NCBI RefSeq assembly: GCF_019649055.1
Contig: NW_026570246.1
Coordinates: 248,001 to 312,000 of the forward strand
Length of the DNA stretch: 64,000 nucleotides
Reading direction: 5' to 3'
Source: Paramacrobiotus metropolitanus
Taxonomy: Eukaryota; Tardigrada; Eutardigrada; Parachela; Macrobiotidae
Position 1 is the first letter of the stretch. Each line of letters starts with the position of its first letter. The position numbers were made by a program, and so were the translations under genes. The notes under the pieces are model-generated. The model did no database searches, was not told the DNA's origin, and worked only from the letters and a program-made list of their open reading frames with translations. Below are positions 48,860 to 61,086 of the stretch, in pieces.

Positions 48860-51745
48860 ATGGGTGTTGAACCAGTCGCTGTCGTGTCAAGCGTCAGTGC
48901 TGCTGCGGCTGATCATCCGGGCACCACTGGTGATAACAACAATTCCAAATACCCATCTGATCCCGCCGCCATGACTTCGGACTACGATTATCTGGTGAAA
49001 CTGCTGGCGCTGGGTGATAGTGGTGTGGGCAAGACCAGCTTCTTATGCCAGTACACGGACGGCGTCTTTCAGTCGCGCTTCGTATCAACAGTTGGCATCG
49101 ATTTCCGGGAGAAGCGTGTTGTAAGTCATTCATCCAGCAGCTGGCTGCATGATCTGCATCCCTGTTAGTGTTGGTATTGTATTCTACTGTGGATACGGGT
49201 GAATTTGTCTGTATAGCGGGTGCACATTAGAAATCCCGTTTTTGATTGTGTAATCCATTAAGTGCTGACCGCCAGACATATAACAGCCCTAATAAATATA
49301 CGCCACGGCGGTTCCGCGTGAAGGCATTTTGAGAGAAGGATTTAACATTTAAGAGGCCCATTGTCGCGGCTGATGGATGGGATGTGTAATCGTGTGTCGA
49401 GTGCAATCTCCCGTATCAATGCACTCTTACGTAAACTTGCACTTTGTGTGTGTTCTTTTTCTTGCTGATACCGTAGAAACGTGGTTTGTAATAAGGATTT
49501 TTAACTTTAGCAAATGGCGAATGCCACTCATTATCGATTTTCCGTGAAGCTATACAAGAACTATAACACAAATTTTTTTCCTTGTCGAGTTGGTTTAATT
49601 AACTACAAAATGTTTATATACTGTACGCTTCCCATTTCTGCAGCTGTATTTCTTTGTAATTCATTCTTTAGCATTGGAAAAAAGCAAACATTTGGATATC
49701 ATAGCGTGTAACCTTTCTGCGTAAGGAAAGCTGTAGACCTCGCACAATTGTTATGTAAACATTTTAACGTGGCTTGTAGCATATTGATCGGGTGTTTAAA
49801 TGTGTAAATGAAGATGGCTGTGACGCAAGATCTAAACAATGTCTTTTCAGTTGAAATATTATGATTGATCGATAAATTTACTACTGGTCTTCCGTATTTG
49901 ATGGGATAATCGAAGCGAGTACGATGCATCAATAGTGGCAGTCACAATCCATTAATTGCAGAGCTTTTTCCGTATTCACGATTTTCCATCAGATTTGATG
50001 ATGTCCGCTTCATAGAGAAACTTTAATTTGAAGGAAGTCGATTGTGTTGTTTTCTTTTCCAAAATTTTGAAATACAGTACATTTCATCAGTCTCAACTTA
50101 ATAAAGACGGACAAGCTAACTTTAATCAATTATGTACTCGAAGCTTCAAAGATTTTTCCTGGCCGTTATTTTGACCGATTTTAAACTGAATGTGGAAATC
50201 GATTTTTTAAAATGTAATTTAAACATCGAAAGTTTGCAACGCATCATTCTTTTGTTTCTTAAGGTACTCCCATAGATTTCTGGAATAATCCATGCGCGTT
50301 TGTCAATTAATTTTTGATATTCTGTGCACTGCATCGTCAACCGGAAGTTGGTAACGCAGCGGCGTTCCGCGGTTGATCAAATCCCTGAATTAATTTGCAA
50401 TATGTGTCAAATCAGTTTGGCATTTGCGTCACACCCTGTTCGGCACATACGATATAATAGTACTCTAGCGGATTAGGAAGTGCGTAGGATGTCTCTTAAG
50501 CAGATTTTCTTCCTTTACATGCCATCTTCTGAATCTATTTTTGAATTATGGGAATCTTTAAGCTTTTAGGGATTATGCGCTTATTTCTTTTTAATTTTTT
50601 TCATTTGCAAATTTGATAGATTCCGTAGCCTGACCACGGCGTTTTTTCGTGATGCGATGGGCTTCCTTTTGATGTTCGATGTGACCAGCGAGGATTCCTT
50701 CTTACATGTTCGCAGCTGGCTGGAACAGCTGCGCACCCATGCGGCCATTGAAACACCGGATATTGTGTTATGCGGCAACAAGGCCGATCTGGACTCCCGT
50801 CGGAAAGTGAGTGAAGCGCGTGCACGGGAGTTTGCCAAGCAGCACGGGTAAGCCTGATTAATAATTAGGGAAAGAGCGCGGTGCTTGTGAAGAGGGAGAC
50901 AGCGAGTGCGCCGGTCGATCATCCGGTGGCGGTGAAGCCTCTTGTTAAAACAATCGCGACATACTTATTACGCTCACTGCATCCCGAACGTCTGCCTGCT
51001 AAACAGATAGAGCGGCCTGGGTTGAAACAGAAATTGTCATTACTTCCAGTACGCGGTAATGAGTCAATGACCGGCTAGGAACGGATTTTGCATGAGAAAA
51101 CTGAGTAATTATAAGAAGCAGCGTATTTCTTCAGGGATACCGGCTGGGAAAATGATGTTAAATTTCCTTCCAGTAAATGTGTCCTTTGCATTCGATCCAC
51201 TTGCAAATTTTTTGTAACCTGATGTCTGATGTTTAGCACCAGTGATAATTAGCGGTTTTTGTTCAATATTTTCAAGTAGCTAAACTGTGCTAGAAAATTA
51301 TAAATAATTACTTAGCCAAATCGTTCGGCGAAGGTTATTGGAAAAATGCAGCTTTTGTTTTTCATGTAAGAACGGTAATGCTTATCATCGAAAAACTGTG
51401 GATCAGTTTCTGATACACGGCAGACTTAAAGCAAAAATTATGAGGCTGGTGTCGGTTTTGTTTTTTGCAAGGAAAGCAGAGTTTTGAAATGGCTGTTTGT
51501 CAAAAATTAATACGAGTTCGTGCAATTACAGCATGCCGTACTTCGAAACCAGTGCCGCTACCGGACAGAATGTTGCCGCATGCGTTGATAAATTATTGGA
51601 GTTGGTGATGGTGCGAATGGAGGAGTCGCTGGATAAAAAAAGCAAAGCCGGTGGTGCACGCCAGAAAACCATCCAGCGTATTACTCTGCAGGATTCTCTG
51701 GAGCCGCCGGACAGCAAAGGACGATGTTCATCCACATGGTGTTAA
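48860..51745 (+). CDS. RAB27A: Rab27 small GTPase, one exon not found
   Basis: GTPase controlling docking of secretory vesicles and lysosome-related organelles. Exons seen: 48860-49120, 50620-50847 and 51532-51745. The Rab27 core starts [23 protein letters not shown] (P-loop), then [12 protein letters not shown]; the second seen exon gives [20 protein letters not shown] and CGNKADL; the third gives [11 protein letters not shown] and ends CSSTWC, a prenylation-type C-terminus. The ATG at 48860 adds 37 residues before the usual Rab27 start at 48971; either may be used. The first seen exon ends in phase 0 and the next begins in phase 2, so an exon of length 3n+2 must lie between. That exon should encode about 30 residues including the WDTAGQE box, and I could not find it in 49121-50619. 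Confidence 0.85.
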
Positions 51746-52295
51746 CTCGGAGTAACCTTTCTACTTTCTGCCACGTTGGTCCACTTTTTGGGGTTACTGG
51801 TGGTTCTTTTTCGGCTAATGATTTGCGACATAGCAACGATTAAATTAAATTTTATAACTGGGTAAGGTTTATGTTGTCCTGTTTATCTTCCTGTGAGTCT
51901 ACAGATTTTTTTATTTCAAATTGATGCATTTCCTTGTACACGAGTCAATTTGTTTTAGAGTTTACAGTCACTATATTATGCTGGTCGTTTAAACGGTGAT
52001 TTATGCCTTTTCTCGAATCGTAACGAAGGTTGAGCAAGAGAATTTTCATTGCCGTCTGTGTTTCAAAGGCACGAGTTAAATCTGAAGTTTTGAACATAAT
52101 AAAACAGGAATGTTTCCTAGGAACTGATTCAACTGTAGGAATACTTTAAAGAATTAAGAATGTCGGACGTATATACAGGAGATTTCTAAAAGTTGAACCT
52201 CTTTGAGAAAAACTGGAAACAATAAAAGACATCAAACGCCAATATCTGGCCAATCGAGAAACAACGTCACTGCCAGCGACATACCAGCGTCGCCA
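51746..52295. other. Intergenic region between convergent genes
   Basis: 3' flanks of Rab27 and the coiled-coil gene. Nothing else was seen. Confidence 0.5.
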
Positions 52296-54860
52296 TTATT
52301 TCGTTCCCATTCCCTGGGGTGGCGTGGTCGTTTTCATTTTGAGCAAGACTTGTTGCAGTTTGCGCGTGTAAATCCCATCAATCTGGCTAATGATCTTCTT
52401 GCGATCGGTCTCCAGCTGCTGCTGATACTTGTGCTCCAGCTCACTGCGATACTCGTCAATGATGCGGACAACGTTGTCTGTGTGTGAACGGAAAACGATC
52501 TAATTAGCTCAGTGCGATTCCTCCTTTGCGAACAACAGGTAATCAAGTGCCGAACACAGCCTAATCCCTGTCACGAACCTCTCAGGGATATTAACTCCTT
52601 GATGTTGACGTAATTCGCATCCCGTGTTATGCCATCACCAGCCGGCATACTGGCCAATTTCGCCGCGATATCCTACAGCAATGTCGAGCAGATCGATTAA
52701 TAAAAGCGAGCAATACAACAATCTGACACACGGCTCATAATAATTTTCGTGCTAATACTGCCGATTTTCGACACACAACGAACAAACTGAATTTGATTAA
52801 AAAAGCCTTAAAAAGCCGAATTTTTTTATAACAGCTATCAAAGTAGTACAATTTCGCTCAATCGACAATTCAAACTGGCGAAAAAAGGCACAACTGGTAA
52901 ACTATATGTAACAGCGCACGCGACTTACGTTTTTATTCTCACCAGAGATTCCCGAGTCTCCGCTGGGACTAGGATTGCCGCTGATGTACTTTTTGAGTTT
53001 CTTGAGTACTTTCTTCATGCCGTATATCTCCGAGTTGAGACGTCTGTGCTCTTCACGTAAATCAGCGTTTTCATCCGATGCCTTGCGCATCTGTGACAGC
53101 AATCGATCCTGAGTTTCCCTCATTTCTTTTATTCTGTTTCTTTCCAGTTTGATTTCATCTTCCTGTAGCGTCGTTTAGTTACACTATTTACTTCTGAGCA
53201 AGAGTGAACTTGCCGGTTAAATACCAAAAACCTTGGATGACAGGAAAAAGACACCTACAACTCTAACCTTCTGCTTCAGTTGACTCTCCATCAGCTTTAC
53301 GCCATGCTTCTCCGTTTTCAACGCATCCAGTTCAGGTCGGCTAGTTTTCATTGCCTTTATCTCCGATTCGTTTTTTCGTTCACTTTCCAACTGAACAACC
53401 TGCTCTTTCAATGCTTCCCGTCGTGACTCTGACTCCTTTAATTTCGTATGCAGAAGTTCTGCTTCATTCCTAGCCGAGTCCAGTGCACGTTCTAATTGGG
53501 TGGTCTTGTCCAATGCGCGTTCTAACTGATTGTTTTTTTCCAGCGCGCGTTCTAAATGGCTGTTCTTCTCCGACATTGTTTCATGCACTTTCGACATTTC
53601 CTTAGCATGCTGCTCTCTCATTTGGGACACGATTTCGTCGTGTTTCCTCTTTAACTGTTCCACTGTGCTTAAAGATGTCATATCACGGAGTTGTTCGTTC
53701 AGCTGCTTGATGATTTCTTCTTTGCGGAAGTTTTCTTTTAGTAACTATAAGCAGGCAAATGCAACGTATGTACAACTATGAAATTATGATGACAGTAAAG
53801 GAAAGTCATAGAATCACTTGCACTTACGTCTAGTTTCTCCGTAACGAGAGCGTCAAAATCAGCGCGGTTAGCTTTAAGTAAAGATTTTGTCTCTAGTTCG
53901 GTTTTCCGTTCGCTCTCCATTGCAACAACCTGCTCCTTCATCGCTTCCCGCCGTGATTCTGACTCTTTGAGTTTAATATGCAAAAGTTCCGCTTCATTCT
54001 TAGCGGAATCCAGTGCGCGCTGTAACTGGTCGTTCTTCTCGGACATTCCCTCGTGCAGTTTGGACATCTCCTTATCATGCAGTTCTTTTAGCTGTAGAAC
54101 AACTTCCTCCTGTTTCTTCTTCAGCTGCTCTACCGTACGCCAGGATGTCATATCAAGAACCTGCTCGTTGAGCTGTTTGATGGTCTCTTCTTTACGGAAA
54201 TTTTCTTTGAGCAGCTGAACACAAAAGCTGTGAGGAGGATACGATTATTGCTTATAAGAACAATAAAATACCTCATGTTTTTCGGTTTTGAGCGCATCCA
54301 AAGCTTCTCGGTTAGCTTTTAATAAGGATTTGGCCTCATTCAGTTCCTGTCGACAGTTTTCTAACTCCAGCTCGCACTGCTGTAATTCTTGATTCAGCGT
54401 TCTATTAGCGTCTGTATAAAAGCGAATGCGATTATACTAGTGCCAAGATAAATCGTATATTTTGGCAGTCTTCGAAGCTTCGGAATGACCACGACAATTC
54501 GAAAAGTGGGAATGGTCGCATTCATCAGCCATATAAAACCCGTTGCGTACGAAAACTTACTTGAGTACGCATTCATTCGATCCGTACGCGCTTCCAGCTC
54601 CGCGGTCAATCCAGCAACCAGACTGTTGTTTTCTTCCATCACTTTGGCGATTTTCGGGCTATGTAGTTGTTTCTCACTGATTTTCTCGGCTATCCGGTTT
54701 TTCACCGGATGCGGGGACAATGTTTCTAAACAAAATCTTTGAAGTATACCAAGCACAGTATCTTCAAAAAAATTCAATCGGTTACAAACATACCGTGCCG
54801 TAAAAGGTCAGCGTGCGGTTTGTAACGCTGACTGGGCGCGAAAGGCGTGGAGGTGGCCAT
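52296..54860 (-). CDS. Coiled-coil protein with duplicated central exon
   Basis: Eight exons in transcript order, 54860-54794, 54725-54561, 54411-54272, 54214-53828, 53744-53268, 53162-52929, 52672-52579 and 52477-52296, sum to 1746 nt, or 581 residues. Residues 60-470 are almost continuous coiled coil rich in Glu, Lys, Leu and Arg. Exons 4 and 5 are tandem duplicates: each begins LLKENFRKEE, continues IKQLNEQ, DMTS, TVEQLK, EMSK and ESESRREA, and starts at phase 0. The second copy has an added run of LERAL repeats. After a Gly/Ser/Pro linker (GNPSPSGDSG) the C-terminus has another helix (IIDEYRSELEHKYQQQL). Intermediate-filament or lamin-like, golgin-like and centrosomal proteins were considered, but no diagnostic motif decides. 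Role unknown, probably structural. Confidence 0.8.
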
Positions 54861-55382
54861 AATACCCTTTGCACTGTAACAGAAACGCATTTTAATTATG
54901 TAATTCACCTGTAAACCTACAGCTTTTCCAAATTTTAACATTATATTTTTTCGGCATCTACGGTCGAACAAATGAAAAATTGCAGTTTTGCACGAGACAT
55001 TAAGCAGCAAGTCAGTAATCAGATTCGCGTAAACCGCGTTATATGGAAATGGGCGTAATAATAGAGGCTTTGAGCAGAAAACACCATAACCATACCTTAA
55101 CCATCCCTTATCGTGTAGTTGGACGACCGCCATCGAGGTAGCAGTGTACAAAGTACTCAGCGAAGGCGCATAGCTGACTCTGGGTCCCTTCAGATTTAAT
55201 TTGTTTTCTCGCACTGCGTGAAACGATCTCTTCCAAAAAATTACATTTACATTCAAAATTGTTTTCTCTATTCAAAAAGTGTATATCTGGGGGAGTTAAA
55301 TTGGGCAGGTGTTAAGGGGAGCCTTTGAAAGTCCATCACCATACGACACGTTTGTATGGTATTCACACTTACCATACGCTCG

Positions 55383-55409
55383 CACTTAACCATATAGTAT
55401 GGTTAAGTG
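55383..55409. repeat. Perfect 12-bp inverted repeat
   Basis: cacttaaccata, a 3-base loop, then its exact complement. Diverged copies of the same words (cttaccatacg, atggttaagtgg) flank it at 55369-55440. Confidence 0.85.
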
Positions 55410-55749
55410 TATGGCTATGGTTAAGTGGAGCAGTTGCTCAAAGCTTCTATTAGAAGCTTGAACTGATCCTCTTGAACATGTGTAGTTGTGTACTTAGACC
55501 TGAACTGAACGCTTTTTTCACTTAAAACGAAGCAGTATTAATAAGTATATGGTACTACTAATAATAGATTAATATTTAATAATTTACCACTGGTACAAAA
55601 GACTTCGCTAGTATGAGACTTCACACCGTACTACTTGTGCAAGACTGCAGGTACAATAGCACAGTTCAAAGTTGTACAAACTTCTGTAAATATAGATATT
55701 ATGAATACTTATCTGAATGCACGTATAAAAACTTATCACATAATTTTAA

Positions 55750-55784
55750 ATAAACAGCCCACTTATCATAAATGGGCTGTTTAT
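55750..55784. repeat. Perfect 12-bp inverted repeat
   Basis: ataaacagccca (55750-55761), an 11-base loop, then tgggctgtttat (55773-55784). Confidence 0.85.
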
Positions 55785-55918
55785 AACAATACGCTAACAA
55801 TTTTACAAAATGATTTTTAATGTTTTTTATAAATGATTCATAAACCACAATTCTAAGAGGACTGTAGGACAGAGATTCCAAGAAACCGTTGCAACAGCCA
55901 GGAGTCAACAGTTTCATT

Positions 55919-56321
55919 CTATCCCCTGAAAAAAGTTTTTCCGGATGGACTTACTTTCTACGGTTGAGGGTTTTTCCAAATTTTCCTTCCGTGGGAAGAT
56001 CACCTATTTGCTGCGAGCGGTCGCCGTGGAACTCATCGTTTTCATCTTCATCATCGCTACTCCTGAGCAAATCTTCCAGGTCCAGATCTCCCATTTGGTT
56101 CTGGACCATTTCGTTAAGTTCTTGGCGTATCTGCAAATCCATAGCCATGGTTGTCCGTAAAGAAGATAAACGCTGCTAAATATTTCTCCACGAACTTCTT
56201 CTTGACGCTGCTGGTCCTCCGCTGCTGCTTCTCGGCTGTCATCTTCGTCCAGATTGTCCCCAGCAACGTACACACTCGTCAAAGCATTGGCATCGAACAA
56301 AACCGTTGGTTGGATATCCAT
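55919..56321 (-). CDS. Small acidic protein, unidentified
   Basis: Three exons in transcript order, 56321-56196, 56130-55955 and 55925-55919, give 102 residues. The middle exon ends at a perfect gtaagt donor overlapping an in-frame stop; the last exon adds only Lys-Gly before its own stop, after a strong acceptor (ttttttcag). The N-terminus (MDIQPTVLFDANALTSV) precedes an acidic stretch (DNLDEDDS), a helix (QQRQEEIRQELNEMVQNQ), a second acidic cluster (SSDDEDENDEF) and a basic end (TLNRRKG). The composition suggests a nuclear or ribosome-assembly factor, but I do not recognise the family. Confidence 0.6.
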
Positions 56322-57093
56322 ATCTTAACGAAAACGGCCCACACTTATTATAATTTATGACAGCTCTGAGCGAACTCTCAAACAAATATACAGTAAAAAT
56401 CGCCACATTTTTCAAGTGCTGTATTTCACTGTTAGAGAGACAAAGGAGTTAGTTCACATTATTACAAAGAGACTTGAAAGAGTCAAGAGATAGTTCGTAT
56501 GCTTCAGACGACCGACTATGATAACTGACCGGCCATAAATCGGTCCAGATTCGGTCGGTAGCTCGCAACCAGCTGCGCTCTTTTCCGAGTCCTGCCTATA
56601 ACAATTTTTGATTGGCGATTTGGAGGCTTCCGCCAATCAAAAAATTGAATCCCTATCCGAAGATGTTCGGTTTATTTTGGTCGGCCAGCTGGTTGTAGAT
56701 TATTGTCGTTTTTTCCAATCTGCACTCATATCTGTAGTTATTTATCTGTTGATCAGTTTTGATTTCTTTAGTAACTGTGAGTTTAGTTTAGAACATTCCT
56801 GTGACATAAGACCCGATGAAAGTTTTTGACCTGATTTACTAACTTGTGAGTTTTGCTCAAATTAAAAAGGACCGAACTCCTCAGCAGTTTCTGCGTTCCA
56901 AACTGGCTGTGAAGTGTGAGGATCTTCGACTGGTAGGCTGTTACCGTGTTTCGACGTTCTTCTGGTGTCGTCTTCTGACATGCGAGTCTCCTCAATCTCT
57001 GGAGAAAGAGAACTAGATCCTTTAGATTAACCTTTCAGCTGGCTGCTGTGGGATTGTAACTTATTGAAGAGTTGAAAAGTTTTTTGCACGAGA
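56322..57093. other. Intergenic region between divergent genes
   Basis: Upstream DNA of the acidic protein (-) and MAEA (+). Contains an inverted repeat at 56602-56647 with arms of about 15 bp (caatttttgattggc and its complement). No gene was seen. Confidence 0.5.
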
Positions 57094-59733
57094 ATGGACA
57101 ATTCCAATCTGCGTGAGCTTGGGGCTTTGGAACATCCAACGTTAAAGGTAAATTTTTATTTCAACGAAAAAAACTGAAAACCGTAAACCTGATTTTATAG
57201 GCAGTGGGGGTACAAATTTGAGATTTTGGAAACTTATTGCAGTATTACTTATACTTTATAGTTTAAAGTTACACTTACACAATTCTGCTACCAAAGCCTG
57301 ATCATATCAAACATCTGACAGATGACTGAAATGAGTAAAGTAGGATCGCTTTCATGACACCTTTCATGACGTTAGGATTTTTTAGTCTGTCTGGCTCTGT
57401 TGTAATATTGTAAATTGTAATGGCACTGAATAGAAACTGGTCATAGGCTCATAGCGCATGATTTGAGACATTTGACTCTTCGTTAGGTTCCTTACGAAGT
57501 TTTCAACAAGCGCTATCGCCTGAGTCAGAAGATCATTGACAAGGAGCAGCACGCGGTGTCCAGTGCGGTGGACGAAGTGGAGAAGTGTTTAAATTCAACA
57601 TCATCAGAAAATCTGCCCAACATGGTTGCTCTTTTGGATACTGTTATGGAGAAACTGAAAGCCTTAAAGCGAAAGGTACGTACACTTCTGAATTATTTCG
57701 CCTGATTCTCGTTAAGTTTAAACGTGTCCCCTTTATGATGTGATCTCGGATTTAGGCATACCTTTTAGCTTTTATGGCACGTTCACAGTTTTGCTTGGTG
57801 TATTCATAGTCAGCTTTTTACTGTCATTTGAAAATGAAATTGTGAAACGGCAGGGATTTCTTGAGCTTTGGATACGAATAACTTTTTCGCACACTGAATG
57901 GGAGCGTGCTGTTCTTTCATTGTGCAAGAATAATAAAAACTTGCAGGACATTCGTTTTTTCACAGTTGTACAAGTTAAGTGTACTCGTACACTATTTTGT
58001 CGCAGAGAATTTTTTGTATAATAAGTTAATAATTGAACCCCTCTAACCGTTATATTTAGGTTGTTTTGACAGTCTGAATTTTTTACTAGGCTGGCGAAAG
58101 CATCGACGAAGATGTAAATGCGGCAAGAGTCTGCAAAATGCGCGTGGATCATCTGCGCACAATAGAAAGCAACCCGATACAGTTTGAGAAGAAGAGGATC
58201 GATCGGCTGTTGGTGGAGCACTGCTTTCGCTGTGGACATTACGAAACAGCCAGTCTGCTGGCCAAGCGGGCGGATGTGGAAGTGAGTGAAATTGAGGATT
58301 TTGTATGCATGAGCGTCTTGTTGACTTTGACACTAATGAGCTGGCATTCATTGTCAGGAATTCACCAATCTGGAGCTCTTTACTACGGCGCGTGACATCG
58401 AGGCCTCACTGGCCAGCCGAAAAACTGATCTCGCTCTGGCATGGTGTGCCGAGAATCGCTCGCGGCTGAAGAAAACTGGCGTAATTCAGTTTTTATTTGA
58501 TTCCAGGTTACAGATAAGTACTTTAATGATTTTCTTTGAACTGCAGAGTTTTCTGGAGTTTCACCTTCGACAGCAGGAAGTGATTGAACTGATCAAGAAG
58601 GGACGAGGCGGATGTATGGATGCCATTTTGCATGCCCGGAAGCACTTCATACAGCTGGAAGACTATAAGTTATATGAAAAAGATATCCAGAAAACCATGA
58701 TTTTGCTGGCAGTGCTTCCTAAGAATATTTCTGAAAAGAATAATCCGTACCATGTACGTACTGAACATGACGCAGATTCATGGCACTTCTTTTTTAATTT
58801 TTTTTTTAATATTTGCCTCTTGAAAGGTTTTGATTGTCAGCTGGCATGGCATTTTCGTATTGCTTTCGATTTTATGACAGCTAATTTCTTATTCGACTCA
58901 GCTCTCCAGTAGTTAGTTTGTTTTAGGATCTTCTAAGCGATGTTCGTTGGACATGGTTGATTGAGGAATTTCGCAAGGAAATTTTGCGGATGTATCAGCT
59001 GAGTCCTGAATCGGTGTTTGCCGTTACATTACAAGCTGGATTAGCCTCGCTAAAGACGCCGTAAGTTTCTGACTCTTCGGTTAGCTTAGTAGTCATTTGT
59101 ACGCGGTATATCGTCGAAAACAAACAGCCGTTTACACGCCGCTTATCGATAGGGCTTGTATGTCGGACACGGAACGCAAGAATCCCGATTGTCCCGTGTG
59201 TAATGAGAACCTTAATGTGATCGCTACTTCCTTGCCCTTTGCGCATTGCTCACAATCGCGATTGGTATGTTATATTTCGGGAGAGCCCATGAACGAAACG
59301 AATCGCCCCATGATGCTTCCGAATGGATACGTTTATGGAGAAAAGGTATCCACCCACATTATCACATCGGAACTCATTCCTTGCTCATAGCAGAATTATT
59401 TAAGGTTATTATTAATGCAATACGGGTATTGGATACCGTTGTTTCCAAAATCTTATAATTACGTCTCACAAAACTTCTCGTTATCCGCTGTTTTTGATCG
59501 TACGCGACTGGAGTAAGAAATTGATCTGCACGACGGATATAGATCTATAACATTCAATTTATGCAGTTTAATACTTGATATTTAGTATTTACAAAATATG
59601 ATCCCAGGTCATTAACCATGTTTTATTGTAGTCTCTAATGCTGATGGCTACGAACAATAACGATGTCCTCACCTGCCCACGAACGGGAAGCGTGTACAAG
59701 TTGGCAGATGCCCAACGGGTTTACGTGATGTAA
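57094..59733 (+). CDS. MAEA: MAEA, E3 subunit of the CTLH/GID ubiquitin ligase
   Basis: RING-like subunit of the CTLH complex (yeast Fyv10/Gid9), which ubiquitylates regulators of metabolism and growth. Eight exons: 57094-57147, 57487-57675, 58090-58281, 58358-58480, 58547-58753, 58927-59060, 59153-59345 and 59632-59733. They give 397 residues; human MAEA has 396. Domains in order are an N-terminal coiled coil (LDTVMEKLKALKRK), LisH (LLVEHCFRCGHYETA), CTLH (LAWCAENRSRLKK, then FLEFHLRQQEVIELI), CRA (MDAILHARKHF, FAVTLQAGLASLKTP), and the degenerate RING with CPVC (313-316), HCxxSRLVC, SGEPMNE and MMLPNGYVYG, ending QRVYVM. All are diagnostic. Start is the first ATG, within a short first exon (MDNSNLRELGALEHPTLK). 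Confidence 0.96.
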
Positions 59734-61086
59734 AAGAGTTACGTGGTTGTGTGAAATGGTCGCGGAAACTGAGGCTAACCGGTGAGCTTCTGTTCACCGC
59801 GTTTTTTGTGTTGCTACATTTGTGTTTTTATAAAAGCAGTTCTTCGTTTAGATGTTGGCTGTTTCCGTTTTACAGTTTGTTCATTGTGTCTGATGTTATT
59901 TTGATGGATGTGTTGCCTTATGGTTAGAGTTGTACTTTTTTTTCTAAATCCTGTGTCGTAGATGTAGTAGCCCGGAAGAAAATATCACTAACAATAATTA
60001 CTGAAGTTACTTTTACAAGATGCAGTTAACGAGTATGGCGGTATAGCGTTAGAAACTTCGTTTCTTGTTGCCATTAACCAAGCGGAATACGAAATAGTCA
60101 CATACTGTAGACATAGAATGCGGTATAAGTACGTAAAATTATAACACTTATTTTCTAGAGGTCTTACTTTCAGTCTGTCTGTAATCAGTAACCAAGAGAG
60201 TATATCTATTACTTAACACAAACCGACTCAAAACGAAACACTAGGTAACTAGCAGATCAAAAACAAACCATCGAGCTGATGCTGCTTCTCGACCGTTCCT
60301 AATACACAAGCAGCATTACCACGCTGAATTTATATGCAACTGTACAGTCTGTAGTACTGTACTCAATGCGGTTATGTGTTACAGAGCGCGCAGAGTGAAA
60401 ATTAATCTACCATAAATGTAACCATAACAATATGCAAGAGACGAAAGAAAAAAGTTCGAAAATCTTTATTCGAAAAATCTACCGACTATCGTATCACGCT
60501 TCCCAACTAGTGCCAATACACGGTGTGTAGTGATATCAGCTATGAGAGTTATCTGAAATCGAAAATGTGTTTACTGTGCTTGCAAAATTCAAAGCCGTAT
60601 TATATGACTGTAGAAAAGAAGTTCTATAGCTCAGCTGCTTTACGGTAAACGGTTATTTTATCCTTTCGCGTCGAAAGGGATCGAAAATCTCGACCCTTTC
60701 GAAAATTCTGTAATCTTTAGGTTCACCCCGTGTTAGAGCGGGAAATCTATTCCGAACACCGCGGTCGCAAGCAGCCATCCTTGGTCGGCGGTTGGATTTG
60801 GATTTACGGTTTGGATTGCCGTCCTTCTAATTTTCGCTTTGTTTTGGAAGCTGTTCTCCAAGTTCGATCCCGCGAATGACGCTACCCGAAGTTTTATAAT
60901 ACACTATTTTTTTAATAATTTGCCTCTTCAGATCCCATTTATCATCTTATGGCTTCTGACAAATTTTACTGGAAACGTTCACATGCTGAAATTTGATTGC
61001 ACGTAATCCTGGTGATCCGCGTTACATCGAGAATCGCGCAGGTGTAACGAGCATAACTTCGCAGTTCGCGTAGCTTTATAAACGAC
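59734..61086. other. Intergenic region with one orphan open stretch
   Basis: MAEA 3' flank, then AT-rich DNA. At 60721-60888 (+), after an AG, 55 codons are open without an ATG and encode EREIYSEHRGRKQPSLVGG followed by a Trp/Tyr-rich stretch (WIWIYGLDCRP). It may be an exon of an undetected gene or a relic. A hairpin of cgaaaggg and ccctttcg lies just upstream (60667-60700). Confidence 0.4.

Larger units (their letters stand above)
54861..55918. other. Intergenic region with small hairpins
   Basis: Leader and promoter region of the coiled-coil gene, then AT-rich DNA holding two perfect 12-bp inverted repeats listed separately. No gene was seen. Confidence 0.5.

Noticed and set aside
49512-49575. 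Possible missing Rab27 exon (an acceptor followed by a stretch that in one frame reads REAIQEL)
   Set aside because: Only a loose likeness to DTAGQE, no Trp-Asp before it, a stop follows at once and no donor is present.
52296-54860. Assignment of the coiled-coil gene as a lamin or cytotardin-like filament
   Set aside because: Heptads alone do not prove it; I saw neither a clear coil 1A start nor the end-of-rod motif of intermediate filaments.
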